Origin: Notospermus geniculatus
Lineage: Eukaryota > Nemertea > Pilidiophora > Heteronemertea > Lineidae
Direction: 5' to 3'
DNA length: 64,000 bases
NCBI GenBank assembly: GCA_002633025.1
Contig: NMRB01000095.1
Span: 88,605 to 152,604 of the forward strand
Position 1 is the first letter of the stretch, and each line of letters opens with the position of its first letter. Below the pieces are notes generated by a model. The model ran no database searches. It was not told the DNA's origin and saw nothing but the letters and a program-made list of their open reading frames with translations. The position numbers and the translations under genes were made by a program. Of this stretch, positions 10,138 through 21,363 are shown piece by piece.

Positions 10138-12877
10138 CTAGGAAGGAATAAGAGAGAACAGCTAAGCCAATTAGCTAATGTTATTCTTGTTAACTTAATC
10201 ATATTTGCCTGCCTGTTTCAGGCCTTGAAATGTGAGGTGTGGGAGAGTGATTGCTCTCCTCGTGAAAAATAAAACTCTATTGTTCATGAGGAAAGCAATT
10301 ACTCTCCCACACCTCAAATTTCAAGGCCTGCTGTTTTTCCTCTACTTATCTACATCCAGTGTCCAGCAGACGGAATTTCCTGTCAAATTACATGTATCTC
10401 ACATCCCATGTGCTATTGATTGAAAAATATTTGAAGAAAAGTTGTTCTTATCAATGATATGAAGAAATTTTCTTCTTTTTTTTAAAAATTTACTTACAAG
10501 GCCTACAGAAAACTTCAACAGAAGATACTGTCTGCCGAAACCTATGGGCAGACGATTTACATGTTGTTCGAAGAGACAACTTATTTTCAAATCATTTCCC
10601 CAAACTAATTCAACTATTGCACAGATAAAAAGAAACCTGAACTCACCTTCCAATGTTGATATCATTTCTAACTTGCTGACATAAGAAGTAGCGAGTAATG
10701 TCCTCCTTCATGACAGTTGGTTCTGGTGAATAGAATTTAACCCGGAATTCAAAATCCCAGTCACTTTCTGAAAAATAAACGTGTCTGTCAGCTGTCACAG
10801 TTTCATGATAAAAAATTCCATTCAAAATCGAAGCATTACTGGTAGATTTATGCCTTCACATATAAGTCCAAGAGATTTCACTTACTGTTTAGCTGATGGC
10901 TTATCTTCTTATCAGGATCCAACCAGAACTGCAAAAAATAACACGATAAATGTCTCAAGACGGATATTCACTTTTACCTACTGTATACGTAAATATTTTC
11001 GCGAATAAAAATTACCGCGAAAATCGCGAATACCGGTACCCCCCGCGAATAATATTACAGACGAACCATTTTCCAATCGCCAACGATCCCGTAATAAATT
11101 GTGGTTTGCACTGAATTACACCATGCACCATTGAAAATGCAGTGTTTTTGAAATCTTACATCGGACCCAACCGCGAATATTTATCCACGCGAAAAGGTAC
11201 TTTCGGACCCCAACTGCTAAATATTTTAGCCGCGAAAATATTTGCGTATACGGTAAATTTATCTCGGTTGTTTTGATCCCAGCCTTTTTTCCCCGATTTT
11301 AATTCAGTGGCAGTGCAGTATCTTTTTAACTTACCCAAATTTTTTGATAAACATATGTAAGGCCAAAATAGTTCGTCTCTACCAGACTCTGATTTTCACA
11401 TATGACATCATGGAGAACTTGGCCTCTTGCACTTTTCTGAAAAAGAAGAGATCGAAAGGTAAATGTGACCCGGTCTGTGAAAACCCGGCCAAAGTCACTG
11501 GGGAATGACATAGGCCTTGATCATACCTGCCCTTTGTTGCACAATCGATAAGGCTTTATTTGCCACTAACAGACCGTCGTTTCTTCATTGTGATGGCACT
11601 CCCTACATAACTTATCAACCCTGTGGTGTTCAGCAACTTTGGCTGGGTTTTGCCGGACTGGGTCACAAATAGTAAACCTAGTAGTAGATCCCGACTTTAC
11701 CACTCAAGTAACAGACGAAGAGAAGAGCCACAACACGTACCTCAATCTCCACCTCCAGAGTCTCGCCATCCAACATAAGAATTCTTGCCAACGTCATCCG
11801 TGGATTCCTAACTTGTGGCCTCGGCGGAGGTTTCTCCTTTTTCTCTTTTGGCGTCTTTTCCCGCTTACTCTGCCGCTCCATTTTCTCCTGTTCTTTCTGC
11901 TCCTTCTTTTCCACAGCAGATTTTCCCTTTTCTTCCTTGGCCAACCGCGCCTTTTCTTCTTTTTCCTCCTTAGCTCTTCGGGCTTTTTCCTCTTTCTCTT
12001 CTTTTGCGATCCTGAAAGTACACTTTCTGACATTATCCTGTGACCTAGGGAGTGGTGATTCTTCAGGATCAGTTTTTAGCTTCAAGGATATTCCAGAAAA
12101 CCCAGGGGCCATGCAAAAATTGTATCTCAACATACCTCGCTTTTTCCTCCTTTTCTAACTTGGCCAGTCTCGCCTTTTCCTCTTTTTCAGCTTTTTTAGC
12201 TCTTTTGGCCTCTTCCTTGGCCTCCTTGTCTGAGATAGGATGCCAGGATTCCTCTTCTGCATGTGCTGCTTCTTCCTCACCCAACTGCTCCCCGTCTTCG
12301 AAATCTTCTGGGGCTTCTCCTAGATGGAGGTGGAAAATTGATTGAAATCGACATCATCGACTATAATTGCATACAAGCAAAACGCATCAAGACTCAAACC
12401 AGTTGCACACTGTTCTGCCAGCATCTGCCGACAAGCACACTTCAAGGCATTTGCTGTGCCCGTCATGATGACAGGCACAAATTACAGGGTTTTTTACTGC
12501 AATAATCCATTACATGTACATGGCAGGCACTGAATCTGTGGTGGAAGACACCAAAATAAACTGGTCTGCCACTTTGTCAGATGCTTTCATAAAATTACTT
12601 TGAGGCTTGCAAAGTGCCTCGCAGTAGGCCTACCGGTAGTCCGCAGGTTACCACAGTTTCAGCCTTGCATCTGCCAGGCAACACATTACACTTCAATGAG
12701 ATGAGATCAACGTGAAAACTTACTTGTAACTGGCGATGATGCTACAACATCGCTACTGAACTCAGGTTCAGAAAAATCTTCATCATCGTGATGAGCCCTG
12801 AGTCTCGGAGGAGTACCTTCCGACTCGGTTACTGTCTCGTCAAAGGAAGGCTTGTGGGTGGAATCTTGGGTCTGATC
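9873..12877 (-). CDS. EPB41: Protein 4.1 family (EPB41-like) gene, 5' part with FERM lobes F1-F2; partial
   Basis: Proteins of this family link transmembrane proteins to the spectrin-actin cortex under the plasma membrane. Seven exons join in phase: 12724-12877, 12136-12319, 11741-12011, 11335-11436, 10886-10928, 10647-10767 and 9873-10137, all with AG/GT borders. The joined protein runs from an acidic Ser/Thr head, through a Lys/Glu-rich helical segment, into FERM F1 ([16 protein letters not shown], then [13 protein letters not shown]) and F2 ([69 protein letters not shown]). These match the conserved blocks of 4.1R/4.1G/4.1N/4.1B and Coracle. The translation start lies upstream of 12877 and is not seen. 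The F3 lobe, the FERM-adjacent region and the C-terminal domain are not seen. A single N at 9806 just beyond the last FERM exon may hide them. The family call is firm. Which vertebrate paralogue it corresponds to cannot be said and may not apply. Confidence 0.88.
10219..10330. mobile_element. CAG...CTG foldback element, 6-bp TSD, in an EPB41-like intron
   Basis: It is 112 bp. CAGGCCTTGAAATGTGAGG and its near-perfect inverse complement enclose a 20-base loop. CTGTTT flanks it on both sides (10213-10218 and 10331-10336). Confidence 0.75.
10647..10767 (-). CDS. EPB41: EPB41-like exon: start of FERM F2
   Basis: This 121-nt exon encodes [16 protein letters not shown] then [20 protein letters not shown]. 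It corresponds to the [28 protein letters not shown] block of the acyl-CoA-binding-protein-like F2 lobe. The acceptor is TTTTTCAG and the donor GTGAGT. It ends with AG of the Arg codon completed by the next exon. Confidence 0.9.
10886..10928 (-). CDS. EPB41: EPB41-like exon: short F1-F2 junction exon
   Basis: This 43-nt exon encodes [14 protein letters not shown] plus one base and matches the WLDxxKxIxxQ motif that ends F1 in 4.1 proteins. Acceptor TTTTTGCAG, donor GTAAGT. The spare base A is completed by AA at the start of the next exon to give Lys. It is too short to stand out as an ORF and was found by family motif and phase. Confidence 0.85.
10975..11255. mobile_element. Foldback element in an EPB41-like intron
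   Basis: TACCTACTGTATACGTAAAT and the inverse complement of ATATTTGCGTATACGGTA form the ends. TTTTCGCG motifs recur inside. Confidence 0.6.
11335..11436 (-). CDS. EPB41: EPB41-like exon: FERM F1 lobe
   Basis: This 102-nt exon encodes 34 residues in phase 0 at both ends: [18 protein letters not shown] and then [16 protein letters not shown]. It corresponds to the KGQDLLKRVCEHLNLLEEDYFGL block of 4.1 proteins. The acceptor is CTTTTTCAG and the donor GTAAGT. Confidence 0.88.
11741..12011 (-). CDS. EPB41: EPB41-like exon: charged helix and start of FERM F1
   Basis: This 271-nt exon continues the repeat ([30 protein letters not shown]), then Lys/Glu/Pro-rich sequence, then [16 protein letters not shown], the first strands of the FERM ubiquitin-like F1 lobe. 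The acceptor ends ACTTTCAG and the donor GTACGT follows GAG in phase 0. Long ORFs in the other frames and on the plus strand here are shadows of this biased composition. Confidence 0.82.
12136..12319 (-). CDS. EPB41: EPB41-like exon: acidic stretch passing into a Lys/Glu helix
   Basis: This 184-nt exon encodes [18 protein letters not shown] followed by the first units of an 11-residue repeat of the form AKxEKEEKARx. The acceptor ends CATCTAG and the donor is GTATGT. The exon ends inside the repeat, two bases into an Arg codon that the next exon completes, which confirms the join. Confidence 0.78.
12724..12877 (-). CDS. EPB41: EPB41-like exon: acidic N-terminal head
   Basis: This 154-nt exon is bounded by a pyrimidine-rich acceptor ending TTGTAG and the donor GTAAGT. 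It starts in phase 0 ([16 protein letters not shown]...) and leaves one base. It is rich in Asp, Glu, Ser and Thr ([21 protein letters not shown]) and probably disordered, like the headpieces of 4.1 proteins. It joins the next exon through a split Arg codon (A plus GA). No start codon is in it. Confidence 0.75.
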
Positions 12878-13212
12878 CTACAATGAGGAAAGGAAGGAAA
12901 TCATTGAAATCTAACCAAAATAGAATAATTGCACAAAGTTGCATCATTTTTTTGGAGATTTAGTCAACCTCAAGGAGTTTGCGCTTGCGTGCACAGGGTG
13001 GACATGGTGGAGGAGATGGACACCTCAAACTCAAAGTAGGGGTGCTACTCCTGTTGTCAGTGCATGAATTGAACTTCCTGTATGGCTATTCCATGGTCAC
13101 GGACGTGACTTTTTTTCACTCATTCAGTGCTGTTTCTGCAAATTTTGGAACCACAGAAAGATGTAATACCCTTCATCATACCCTGGCATGAATTAAGTTC
13201 GTTGTGATTCAT

Positions 13213-13653
13213 AATGAGGTACCGGCAGACCTAATCCACGACGCGGCGCTGACTATCAACTCGGTCATAACTGCGTCATTGAAAGTGAGGCTAACGTTAT
13301 TTTCCAATTAATTCTGAATAGCACACCCTGTTTCTAGGCCAAATATAACTAAAACATTGCACTCAATTTCTGATTTTAATTTTCTATCATTAAGTACAGA
13401 AGTGCTAAAATATATCTCATGGCTTTTGAGCAAAAATCTCTGCGGGAACATGATGAATTTAATCGATAAAATTGACCATTTTAGCGTAAACGACAGGCGA
13501 ATGGTCGACGTCGTGGGTTGTGAATGACGCAGTTTTTGTAACGTCAGAATGACGCACGATGCCTGATGACGTTCAACAATCGCAAAGGCATGCGCACCTG
13601 CGTTTTAACCGAGTTGATGATCAGCGCCTTCTTTTGTTTGCCGGTACCCCATT
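13213..13653. mobile_element. Foldback element, AATGRGGTACCGGC ends
   Basis: Ends AATGAGGTACCGGCAGAC / inverse of GTTTGCCGGTACCCCATT. Inner arms CGGCGCTGACTATCAACTCG and CCGAGTTGATGATCAGCGCC. Contains several TGACGCA/TGACGTT words. It lies upstream of the known EPB41-like exons. Confidence 0.6.
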
Positions 13654-13784
13654 AGTGCACTGTTTGATAAATAGTTGTGTCACGGACGTGACATCAACCG
13701 TGACATCAAACATGTCATGTCCCTGACATCAGAAGTCAAACATGTCAAGTCCGTGATGCAACTTATTAGCAAACAGTGCACTAA
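13653..13784. mobile_element. Foldback element, TTAGTGCACTGTTTG ends
   Basis: TTAGTGCACTGTTTG and CAAACAGTGCACTAA bound 132 bp. Inner TCACGGAC(G)TGACAT arms pair. It abuts the preceding element. Confidence 0.65.
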
Positions 13785-15097
13785 TTATGAATGAAACTGT
13801 ATACGAGCTATATATAGGGTCTCTTTAAGCACTATTAACGTGTGTTCACGCTCCACAGCCGTGTGATCTCACAGGTGATAACCAGTAACAAAGTCCTTTA
13901 TGACCACTGAATCAGCCATGCCAAATGTTGGTTGCCTGTGAAATTGCCACATTTTCCTGCTCACCACCTCACTATTTTAGTGGGTTCAGGCCTTTGCGTT
14001 TGTTTCTGTTACACAAGAAGACTTTGGGAAACTTGTGGATTTACAAAATATTTGCTTATTGTGTCAGCACTATAGATGTACCAATACAGTTGAGAAACAA
14101 ACATTTGCTTTTGCTATGCCAAAGATTACAGGAAACATTTGTGGATTTTTCCAATAGGTATGGCCTTCAAAAAGCCTTCAGAGAATACTCATAAAAAAAC
14201 TTAACATGTGTTGATGTCGGCTTACCATCCACATCTGACAGACACTCAAGATAACATGCAACTTGAAACAGGTGAGTTATTGAAGCAATCAGGCATTTGG
14301 AAGTCATTGGTTTCCATAGGAACTAATGTCTCCGCTACCTATCAAGAAGTATAATTTTGCGCACTGCAATTGGATGTTCAGAAAATTCTGGAGTAAAACA
14401 TCTGTCAGGTGTATCATTGATATGCGAGAATAGTAATGATAACTTGGATGAGAAACAGAACAAGATAGAACTGAATAAAATAAGGAAAAGAAAATGCAAA
14501 TAAAAATGCAAAACTACTCAAGCAGAAAAAGACCGACACATAAACTGAAGAATGCAAATGAAATTCAATGGCATGCCTCTGAACATAATAAGCTACATAG
14601 AATGACACCACTGAATTTTACAACACCATGGGCAAGGGGTGATCTGAAAATGACCTCCTACAACTTTCCAATAACATGGCTGCTTTTCCTTTAATTTTGG
14701 GTCAACTCGTCAAAAGTTGGAACAAAGGTCTGACGAAGTGATAGACGCAATAGCCCGCAGATTAACCCTAACTTTCTAAGTCCAACAGGGACAATGGAAG
14801 TACAATAGAAGGTGTGTGGGTTAAGCCCAAGTCAGGGTTAAACTCTGCATATGCGCCAATAAGCAGAAACCGCTGATTTTATTGGAAAGTTGGAGGTGTT
14901 GATTAACCACATGTGGAACTGATGTTAACACATCTGACATGGAAATTATTTGAAAATAAAGCGATAATTGCAAAATCGACATAAACAACATACGAACACA
15001 TAGCTTGAATTGAACTTGTCGTACTTTCCCCTTTTTGGAAGAAAAGTCGAGAAATGGAAAATTGTCCTCAAAGGGTAATTCTTTTGCTTACAGTGTA

Positions 15098-15986
15098 GGG
15101 GAGACCGGGGCTGGTTGTAACACTTTTTCTTTTGAGGTCGATTACTTCCTAATTACGGGAGGTATTTATAACCTGCTTGGTCTTTTGAATATTTGATATC
15201 AATGGTCACTTATGCACTAAACAAAGTTTAGCCATCTCTATCCATGTCTCTGAAAAATGGGTCCAAAGTCGAGTGGTACCACCTGCCCCGTCAAAAAATT
15301 TCGGGGTTGGTTGTAACACATCTCATAAAGTGAGCATGGCAAATTTCCCTTTACTTCTTCATGTGTTTTTCAAAACGACACGGGTATTTGTCTCCTAAAT
15401 AAACTTCTAAACACAGCAAATCCGTTCTTCTTACAAAAAATAATCGATTGAACAGTCTATAGGATGAGGGGTGAGGATTGATGAAAACCTTAATTTTGCC
15501 TATCTCCAAGTGGTGAGGTAAGCAATTTGGTTTTTTGCCATTTTATCAAAACCTGAAAAAGTGAGATAGGCAAATATCTTAGCAGGGTGACGATGTTACC
15601 ATGTTTGTTACAACCAACCCCACCTATAGTTCAGGTCAAATGTGGGCTGCAATACCAAAGCATGTGGAAGTGGGCCTTATCACTCTGGACCAGTTGTACA
15701 GGCTTTACATCATTATTCAAATAGTATCCAAACAAACTTCTAAAACTGCACAGGCAGTGAAGCAGAAGAGATTTTCTGATCAGGTCATTTTTTACTTTCA
15801 TGTACTAAAAACGGTTTTTGTCGATTTTTAGGAAAGTCAATTCGGACATTCAGATGCCCTTTGGTACAAAGGTGGCCGGTATCAATGTCAATATATGTGA
15901 GGAATCTCAGCCCTTCCCAGTGGATATTCAAGGAAATATTAGCTCTGTTACAACCTACCCCTGTTACAACCAGCCCCGGTCTCCCC
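15098..15986. mobile_element. 889-bp TA-flanked element, GGGGAGACCGGGGCTGG ends
   Basis: The 25-bp terminal inverted repeats are perfect (GGGGAGACCGGGGCTGGTTG at the left). TA at 15096-15097 and 15987-15988 is the TSD. Copy A of duplication 1 carries the empty site near 1422-1430 (CAGTATAAATAA). The GGTTGTAACA word recurs in both orientations inside (near 15310 and 15608). No ORF beyond 76 codons, so non-autonomous. Confidence 0.88.
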
Positions 15987-16435
15987 TAAATAATCAACCA
16001 ATCATATACTTATACTATTTGATTCATAAAATTTGGTCGTGTGGAGTGGCCATATGGAAAATACTCATTCTTTACTCAGACCAGGAGAGAGCCAACTATT
16101 TTTACCTGACAAAATGTCAAGTATTCTCCAAATCATTTTATTGTTTGACCTCATTTTGGTTACACAATCACACATAACAACCAAAAGCCAAAAAAATGTC
16201 ACATTTGTTTTATGCACCACTTGAAAAAACTGAACCAATGATATCAGAGAACAGGCCTATAGGCACAGACAGAGCTGCCCAGAGTTATAGGGTCAACAAT
16301 ATCATTGATAAGAATTCGAAGTCAGAATTCCGAAGTCGCCCACTGAAATCAGTGGGGGAAGACTTTTAAGTCGCAAACACAAATACAAATGTCCAAACAC
16401 ATGTTTTTATGGGAATTTCCAGTCTTACAGGATTA

Positions 16436-16708
16436 CAGTACGTTGCACAATTGACCTCCCTTCCGTGCTGCGCACCACCCGCGTACCACATGCAGCACCA
16501 TTCACGTACCATCCTTGTAATGTATCTTCCGCGGACGTGGCGTGGCGTCATGGAAGGCATGCAGTGAAGACGTAACGTTATTCACCCGACGTCACGCTAC
16601 AGAGACGTGTGACGTACCCGTACCATACGCGATGAACTGAAGGATACCTTCCGCGCCACGTCCGAGGAAGGTACGCGGATAAAGGGAGGTTAATTGTGCA
16701 ACGTACTG
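16436..16708. mobile_element. CAGTACGTTG foldback element, new insertion in duplication B
   Basis: It is 273 bp between TA at 16434-16435 and 16709-16710. Copy A has the empty site GGATTACCTGC. Inverted ends CAGTACGTTGCACAATT. It lies 165 bp upstream of a second family member, in the same orientation. Confidence 0.82.
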
Positions 16709-16873
16709 TACCTACAGGGGTAGTAATGTGTATTGTCCCCACCTGCACCCCACCCTACCATACCATACAACATACTTCCGGTACCACCGCATGCACAGGA
16801 CTAGATTCTAAAACTCGACTTGCTTCCAGAGCACTGCCACACCGGGTTGAGTGTCTCAAATTTCAGGATCCTA

Positions 16874-17156
16874 CAGTACGTTGCACAATTGACTGACCTC
16901 TCTTCCGTGCCGTGCACGATCCGCGTACCACATGCAGCGTCATGCGCTTACCGTTCTCGTATCTTCCACGGAGGTCACGCGCCATCATGGAAGGCACGCA
17001 GTGAAGACATAACGTCATTCGCTCGTGGTGCACGGACGTCACACAGAAGAGACCCATGACGCACCCGTACCACACGCAATGAACTGAAGCGTAACGTCCG
17101 CGTCACGTACGCGGAAGTTAATGCGGATAAAGGTAGGTCAATTGTGCAACGTACTG
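16874..17156. mobile_element. CAGTACGTTG foldback element, shared copy in duplication B
   Basis: This corresponds to 2789-3065 of copy A, so it predates the duplication. Inverted ends and TA flanks as in the other members. Confidence 0.75.
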
Positions 17157-17802
17157 TACTTCCTGTTTAACCTCGACCCAGGCGAGTAAAACACAATGCA
17201 GAAATCCCTGGTTCAAGGTTGAAGCTGATGATCAACCACACCAATCTGATATTCAATCATCCGAGAGGTCATAAACTTACAAACGTTCCTGAAGTTTCGA
17301 TTGCCGACGCAGTGTGGCGCTGCTTCCAGAGAACAACAAGTCTAGTTTTCAGGACAACGTACAAACTTGTGCCGACATCCAGACAGAGAAGAAATGTGCA
17401 GAAATTGAATAACATGCGCAAAGTGTCCTACCTTGCTGAGGGCTCCCCTCAACGGTTTAGTGCCCGAATAAAGCAACTTGAACATGGCGATTTATTGGTA
17501 CATCAACTCTCACCTTCACTCAATCACTGGTGGCATGAATTAAGAGATGGGGTGTTGGATTAGAACAGAGGAAGTCTATTAAGCATCGCACGTACAACAG
17601 ACAGGAAGGTCCAAAAGCCTCAGCACACAGTCAAAACATTCATCCAACATTCTGATTATGCACAATTTGGAAAAAATTCAGCACAAAATACATGTAGGTT
17701 AATCCACACGTAAAACTTTAAAGGCATTACGTGTGGATTAACTTACATGTATTTGCTGTTGAATTTTTTCCAAGAGACCTTGTCCATTTTAAATACCGCA
17801 TT

Positions 17803-18181
17803 CGTTTACTTCCACGAGCTAGCTCGGAACAGGCTCTACAGCGTTAGTTTACACCGGCTTGCTCGGATCAGGCGCGACTAGCCCTACCCGCCGAGGTGGG
17901 CTTCTCGTGGATCCTTCCCAAGATGCAAAGCATGGTGTCACTTCCGATCATGAGATGCACACAGCCCTCGCATACATGTGTACATCGGCGTGCAAAAGTA
18001 ATCGAATGCTGTCGTGTTAGAGACGAGTAAAGTACCACGTGGCGGATATTCAGCCAATCAGAGCGCATCCGCCATGACACTTTACTCGTGTCTGACACGA
18101 CAGCGTTCTTTTACTGGCCTCCAATGCGCATGTGTGAGAAAAGCGCTAGTGCCTGGCCGGTGGAAGTAATCGAACACGCAG
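17803..18181. mobile_element. Insertion specific to duplication copy B
   Basis: Ends TTCGTTTACTTCCAC and GTGGAAGTAATCGAA are inverted repeats. The interior holds a hairpin with (G)CTGTCGTGTTAGAGACGAGT and a CAGCCAATCAGAGCG block. Copy A is empty near 3641. Related to 9230-9480. Confidence 0.7.
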
Positions 18182-19691
18182 TTAGAAATAAGTGAAGGAA
18201 TCTTTGTGGATAAGCCGTCCTCTAAGTTTCCTATCTGTAGAGTAAAATACACCTAATATCAGCAATAGTTTTGCCAAAATCTTGGTAATTTTGATAACCA
18301 ATGCCATAGTAGAGACGGCATTTGCAAACACAGGACAGATTCTGATATTCCGCCAGAGGGCCATCCCTCAGACGCGAAAGGGTTAATTAGCCGTATCCAC
18401 CCATAATTTGAATTTCATTAAAATTATATGAAAATTTGACTGTGAACAGATGTATGACGACCGTCATAACACAACATGTGTTCGTTAAAATGCAGCATTG
18501 ATCTGAAACTCAACTGACCGTACACCAACTCCAACGACATGTATTTGACCTACCAGGCAGGCAAAGCTAACGAAACTTCCCGGACACGAAAACTGGCACT
18601 TACAGATCAGCAGTCGGAAGCAGTGATCAGAACTGTGACGCTTCCAGAGAAGCTAGAAATTTGAGTCACATATTAAGACAAAACAAGGAATACAGCTCAC
18701 CTATTGCTTTCATTATGACCGTGATCTCATCAGTTTTATTGCCTGATGCTGGTTTCGCCCAGTCCAGTCACTGGTTCAATAAATGAATCATTGCATTGGT
18801 TTAAACATAATGTATACATCATGAGTATCACTGCTTCATCATGTAGAATATTCACATCCCGAAGGACAGCTGTTGAGCTGGTGGAGTTTTCTGTGTCCAT
18901 ATACATGTACAATGTAGGTCACCAGAGGTCACGTAAGGGCATTGCCAAGTGAAGGACTGTATCAATAGGTGGCAGCACTGCACTTGTGGTCTTGAGCAAT
19001 AATATTAAAGCTTGGGGGTTGTGGTGTGCCACTTGGAGGCTGAGGGAGGTGAATGGCTTGACGTCGGGACCACATAGAAGGCATTTCATTATTTTTCTCC
19101 ATTCCCATGAAAATCCCGCCACATAGGATAATTTCATTTTTACTGGGAATGATAATGTAGCTACCTGATGATTTTTTTATTGTACACTTGTAGGTCTGCA
19201 TGTCTATGACTAGAGGGCTGCGCATAAGGCCTACATGTAGGCCTACATGCAGCACCCACGATTGTACACACACAGAAAACGAATGATATGCAGACAACAT
19301 ACATACATAATGTACACTACAGCGATTATCGATTTCAGATCAATGTGTCTCTAGGCTATTCCAATAGGGCATGGATTTCATGCATATACATATATTTACG
19401 TAGATATTGCACTACATGTAGAATTCAACGGGTATATGGATGACATAAGGACTCAAACAAAACTTTATCGCATAAGGTCAACCAAAATGATAAACTTTTA
19501 AGGACATCTGTGTACAATCAACATTCTGCACATTTTTCACAAACGAGATCCCGGGTACTTGAGAATGGATTTCACTCCGACTGGGAAGTAAATAAAGTAT
19601 TTTTCCGTCATCAAATTACTGAAATATGAGGTGACAATTCAGAAAGTTCTGAGTGGGTGAATTTGTTCAGCAGGAATGTATCAAGCAGACA

Positions 19692-19770
19692 GGAGCCTTA
19701 GCCTAGTGGTTAAATTACTGGTATCTCTTCTGCTTAGCAAGCGGCAAGTCCTGGGTTCGAACCCCAGGCC
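19692..19770 (+). repeat. tRNA-derived SINE head
   Basis: An A box-like TAGCCTAGTGGTTA and a B box with paired T-arm (CTGGGTTCGAACCCCAG) in tRNA spacing. The anticodon arm does not pair, so this is a SINE head or tRNA pseudogene, not a tRNA gene. Confidence 0.65.
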
Positions 19771-19773
19771 ATA

Positions 19774-19973
19774 TGTGACCCGGCATAACAAAATGAGTCG
19801 GAAGTCGCACAGAAGAAGACCGAAGATGACACCTGACAACAATTACAGAAATCGACAAAGTCAAATATCACAATGGGCAGACAATCCTGAAATCAACAAA
19901 CCATTGGTGTCACCTTGAATATGTTGGGCCTTCTTCTGTGCGCATTCTGACTCATTTTGTTGTGCCGGTCACA
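19774..19973. mobile_element. TGTGACCCGGCAC foldback element, copy 2
   Basis: About 200 bp with ends as in the family. It sits directly against a tRNA-like SINE head (19692-19770). An extra right half lies at 20030-20091. ORFs within come from the repeat arms. Confidence 0.75.
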
Positions 19974-21362
19974 AGTATCTGACGACACTCCTAGGGGTGG
20001 GTTTACCTTGCTACACAAGAAGACATGTTGGGTCGTCTTCTATGCGCATTCCGACTCATTTTGCTGTGCCGGGAGGTCACATATGGGATAGAAATTACCC
20101 CTGGCTCTTCAGTCTGTTAGGACACTAGTGTTATTAAGCCGTGGTGCCTTGTGCCTAGGGGAGTAAAAGACCCCATCCAAGTGAGGAACATGAGGAGCTT
20201 GAGATGGTCTCTTCCATACTTACCAAGGGCCAATAAATTGCAATATTAAATGGCTTCGGCCCTGATGAAAAAATCTAACAAAACATCAAGGTGAAGGCCT
20301 ACTTCCCCTCCCAATATGCTACATGTACCCCTGAATTGCTCACAGTTTCTCACTTCCACTCAAAATACTACAGGATGTAATGAAATTCTTTGAGTTTTTT
20401 CATTATAGCAGCTTAGAACTCTTTCCTAGGCACAGACATGTTATCGTGTCTGTGCGCAGCCAGACATGTGACATCTGACACATCAAATTTTGCAGCGATC
20501 CAGTCGAAGATTTGACACCCGACGATCAAGTAATTGCTTCAGACTTCACCCTATCATGTTACAATGCATTGTCCCCCTCGAGCATGGTGACATTGCCTGA
20601 GGTGAAGATGACAAGTTGATCGTTGATACCTGGAATATTATTACAAATCCAAATTCACGAGGGGGTTTAGTCTAACTGTCAAAGCTAAGATACATCAGCG
20701 AATCAAAAGAAGGAGCTAAAACGGATGTCCGATAGCCCAGCTTGCAAAGCGAGTGTCGGGGATGGAAACATGAGGAGCAAATATAGAGTGCCTCCAAAAC
20801 AATATTCCCATGGACAAGTCCGCTAAAGACGGAATAACCCGGTACTCACCTGATATTAACAACGGTACATCACTGGGTTTTAGGAACAGCACCTGCACTG
20901 TAGCTGTGATGTGAGCTGTGGATATTGTACAGAAATATTCCCCTGGCATCAACTGAATGATGTTTTAACACTGAGCAGTACTGTTAAAAAGCAATCACCT
21001 CTCAAGTGCTCGATCAATATTACAGGAAAGGTGATCTAAACTTGGGTCGCACTGTCATCTGCTGGGTTAGCAAGGAACTAAAGCCAGAATGTTTCAAAAA
21101 ACACGGGTTGAAGAGGGACAATTTACCATCCTGAAGTTAATCAGTCAGGCCATCTTATTATAATGGAAGGACTCCATTTTGAAATACGTCCGTACCAACT
21201 GGAGTTGATCGCATCATATACAGGTGTACAGTGTAGCAATGTGTTCAGCTGTTAGGTCAACGAGCAAACATGGGTCTTTGTCACGCACGTTCTCACAAAC
21301 TACGCATTGACCACAGACAACAACGTTTGGGAATGTTTAGTGATTATTTGGGGAGTGTCCTC

Positions 21363-21363
21363 N
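21363..21363. other. Single N in a C-rich stretch
   Basis: It lies in a C-rich run inside the 21145-21790 insertion that copy 2 of duplication 2 lacks. That insertion is G/C-skewed (GGGGACAAATGTCC-like words) and appears repeat-derived. Confidence 0.5.

Larger units (their letters stand above)
13806..18542. repeat. Segmental duplication 1, copy B
   Basis: This is the direct-orientation partner of 1-3998, about 13.8 kb away. It carries extra insertions at 15098-15986, 16436-16708 and about 17803-18181. It lacks the 1550-2311 element of copy A. A 61-bp segment at about 17229-17289 is missing from copy A and flanked by CTGA, consistent with a microhomology deletion in A. Confidence 0.9.
18543..20706. 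other. Intergenic DNA, no gene seen
   Basis: Apart from the SINE head and foldback element at 19692-19973, I see no exon-like ORF, RNA gene or recognisable protein remnant. Confidence 0.5.

Noticed and set aside
11639-12533. Plus-strand and other-frame ORFs rich in Leu/Phe/Ser
   Set aside because: They are antisense or frame shadows of the Lys/Glu-rich EPB41-like exons, whose phases and splice sites agree on the minus strand.
17219-17563. 114-codon ORF in duplication copy B
   Set aside because: Copy A has a 61-bp deletion that breaks it, and the sequence is repeat-like. No domain recognised.
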